DNA of 15,164 nt, taken from the NCBI GenBank assembly GCA_030639305.1, contig DAOWCY010000173.1:1-15164 (forward strand), written 5' to 3'. The notes under the pieces are model-generated. The model made no database searches and had not been told where the DNA came from. It saw only the letters and a list, made by a program, of their open reading frames with translations. Both the position numbers and the translations under genes were made by a program. This DNA comes from JAGLQA01 sp023135565. Lineage in GTDB: Bacteria > Acidobacteriota > Aminicenantia > UBA2199. Below, piece after piece: positions 14,968 to 15,164 of the stretch (within the stretch, counting starts at the first letter, position 1; every line of letters begins with the position of its first letter).

Positions 14968-14984
14968 CCCCTCTCGAAGAGGGG
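14968..14984. repeat. GC-rich hairpin
   Basis: CCCCTCT-CGA-AGAGGGG is a perfect 7-bp stem with a three-base loop. It lies in a stretch (14890-15031) rich in short C and G runs that looks like decayed dispersed repeat rather than coding DNA. Confidence 0.4.
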
Positions 14985-15008
14985 ACTGCGCTCGTAAACT
15001 CTATTGGG

Positions 15009-15031
15009 GCTATAGTGCTTCGGACTATAGC
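15009..15031. repeat. Perfect 8-bp hairpin next to the 24-bp tandem repeat
   Basis: GCTATAGT (15009-15016) and ACTATAGC (15024-15031) pair around the loop GCTTCGG. The hairpin ends exactly where the tandem repeat begins, so it may mark the boundary of an element. Confidence 0.45.
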
Positions 15032-15079
15032 GCTCATTAAAATTGACCCGCCTGTGCTCATATAAATTGACCCACCTGC
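15032..15079. repeat. Two tandem 24-bp repeats, possible end of an IS21-type element
   Basis: Copies at 15032-15055 and 15056-15079 share GCTCAT, then AAATTGACCC, then CCTG, with four differences. Read on the minus strand each contains GGGTCAATTT followed by ATGAGC. Multiple short direct repeats of this GTGGGTCAATTT type are familiar to me at the ends of IS21-family elements, which would then lie to the right of the window. No transposase is seen, so the assignment is tentative. Confidence 0.45.
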
Positions 15080-15100
15080 GGACGTTCTGCATACGTTTTA

Positions 15101-15164
15101 CTATCTTCTAACGTATTTGCCATACCCTCGGCGTGGAAATTTCCCCACTATACTTCCTCCTGAA
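15101..15164 (-). CDS. Possible C-terminal end of an ORF entering from the right edge
   Basis: One minus-strand frame is open from the window edge for 21 codons and ends at TAG (15103-15101). The residues are SGGSIVGKFPRRGYGKYVRR. The basic end is protein-like, and the ORF stops just before the 24-bp repeats, as a transposase or helper gene would, but 21 codons are too few to identify it. Confidence 0.2.
   Translation of the reverse strand, partial: SGGSIVGKFPRRGYGKYVRR

Noticed and set aside
14816..15092. Minus-strand open frames of about 80 codons in the right intergenic region
   Set aside because: They are built from hairpins and the 24-bp repeats, lack ribosome sites and show biased residues expected from repeat DNA.

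Overview
The window looks like chromosomal DNA of an uncultured, probably Gram-negative bacterium. Supporting signs are two likely lipoproteins, an RHS/YD-repeat surface protein, an hslV-hslU protease operon and many short palindromic or tandem intergenic repeats. I cannot place it in a phylum from the sequence alone. Base composition and codon use look similar throughout. The right half (7.6-15.1 kb) has an accessory character: an orphan ATPase, a methyltransferase/signalling operon and repeat-rich ends.

Layout. (1) 1-1511, minus: the 5' part of an RHS/YD-repeat secreted protein that runs off the left edge and carries an apparent one-base frameshift just after its signal peptide. (2) 1512-2152: a long non-coding stretch with a 182-bp inverted-repeat-bounded segment, a promoter-like sequence and a short palindrome that recurs at 8886. 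(3) 2153-2857: a small unknown protein (plus) converging on an XRE-type regulator (minus). (4) 2858-5305, all minus: a membrane protein with a thrombospondin-C-terminal-like domain, a 39-bp tandem hairpin repeat, and a fibronectin-type-III lipoprotein. (5) 5306-7227, minus: hslV and hslU, overlapping by one base. (6) 7228-8933: an array of six direct repeats with an exact 32-bp period, whose last copy supplies the -35 box of an AAA_14/DUF4143 ATPase gene. (7) 9074-14674, plus: a tightly overlapping three-gene operon encoding a DNA methyltransferase, a protein with two GHKL ATPase domains (an N-terminal MutL/Hsp90-like one and a C-terminal histidine-kinase-like one with an H-box), and a divergent receiver-domain protein. 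(8) 14675-15164: hairpins and a 24-bp tandem repeat that may be the end of an insertion element.

The main candidate for a new system is region 7. It combines DNA modification with what looks like a cytoplasmic phosphorelay (His615 to Asp158 of the partner) coupled to a GHKL clamp-type ATPase. No nuclease is recognisable, so the effector is unknown. GHKL ATPases of the MORC/MutL kind are known in prokaryotic restriction-modification neighbourhoods; that this operon acts in defence is inference.

A second theme is transcription start position. Three genes (starts at 3981 minus, 7227 minus, 7584 plus) have near-consensus -35/-10 boxes placed so that the A of ATG is at or within one base of the expected +1. 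They have no leader and no Shine-Dalgarno sequence at the normal distance, so leaderless mRNAs seem to be used here alongside ordinary SD-led genes.
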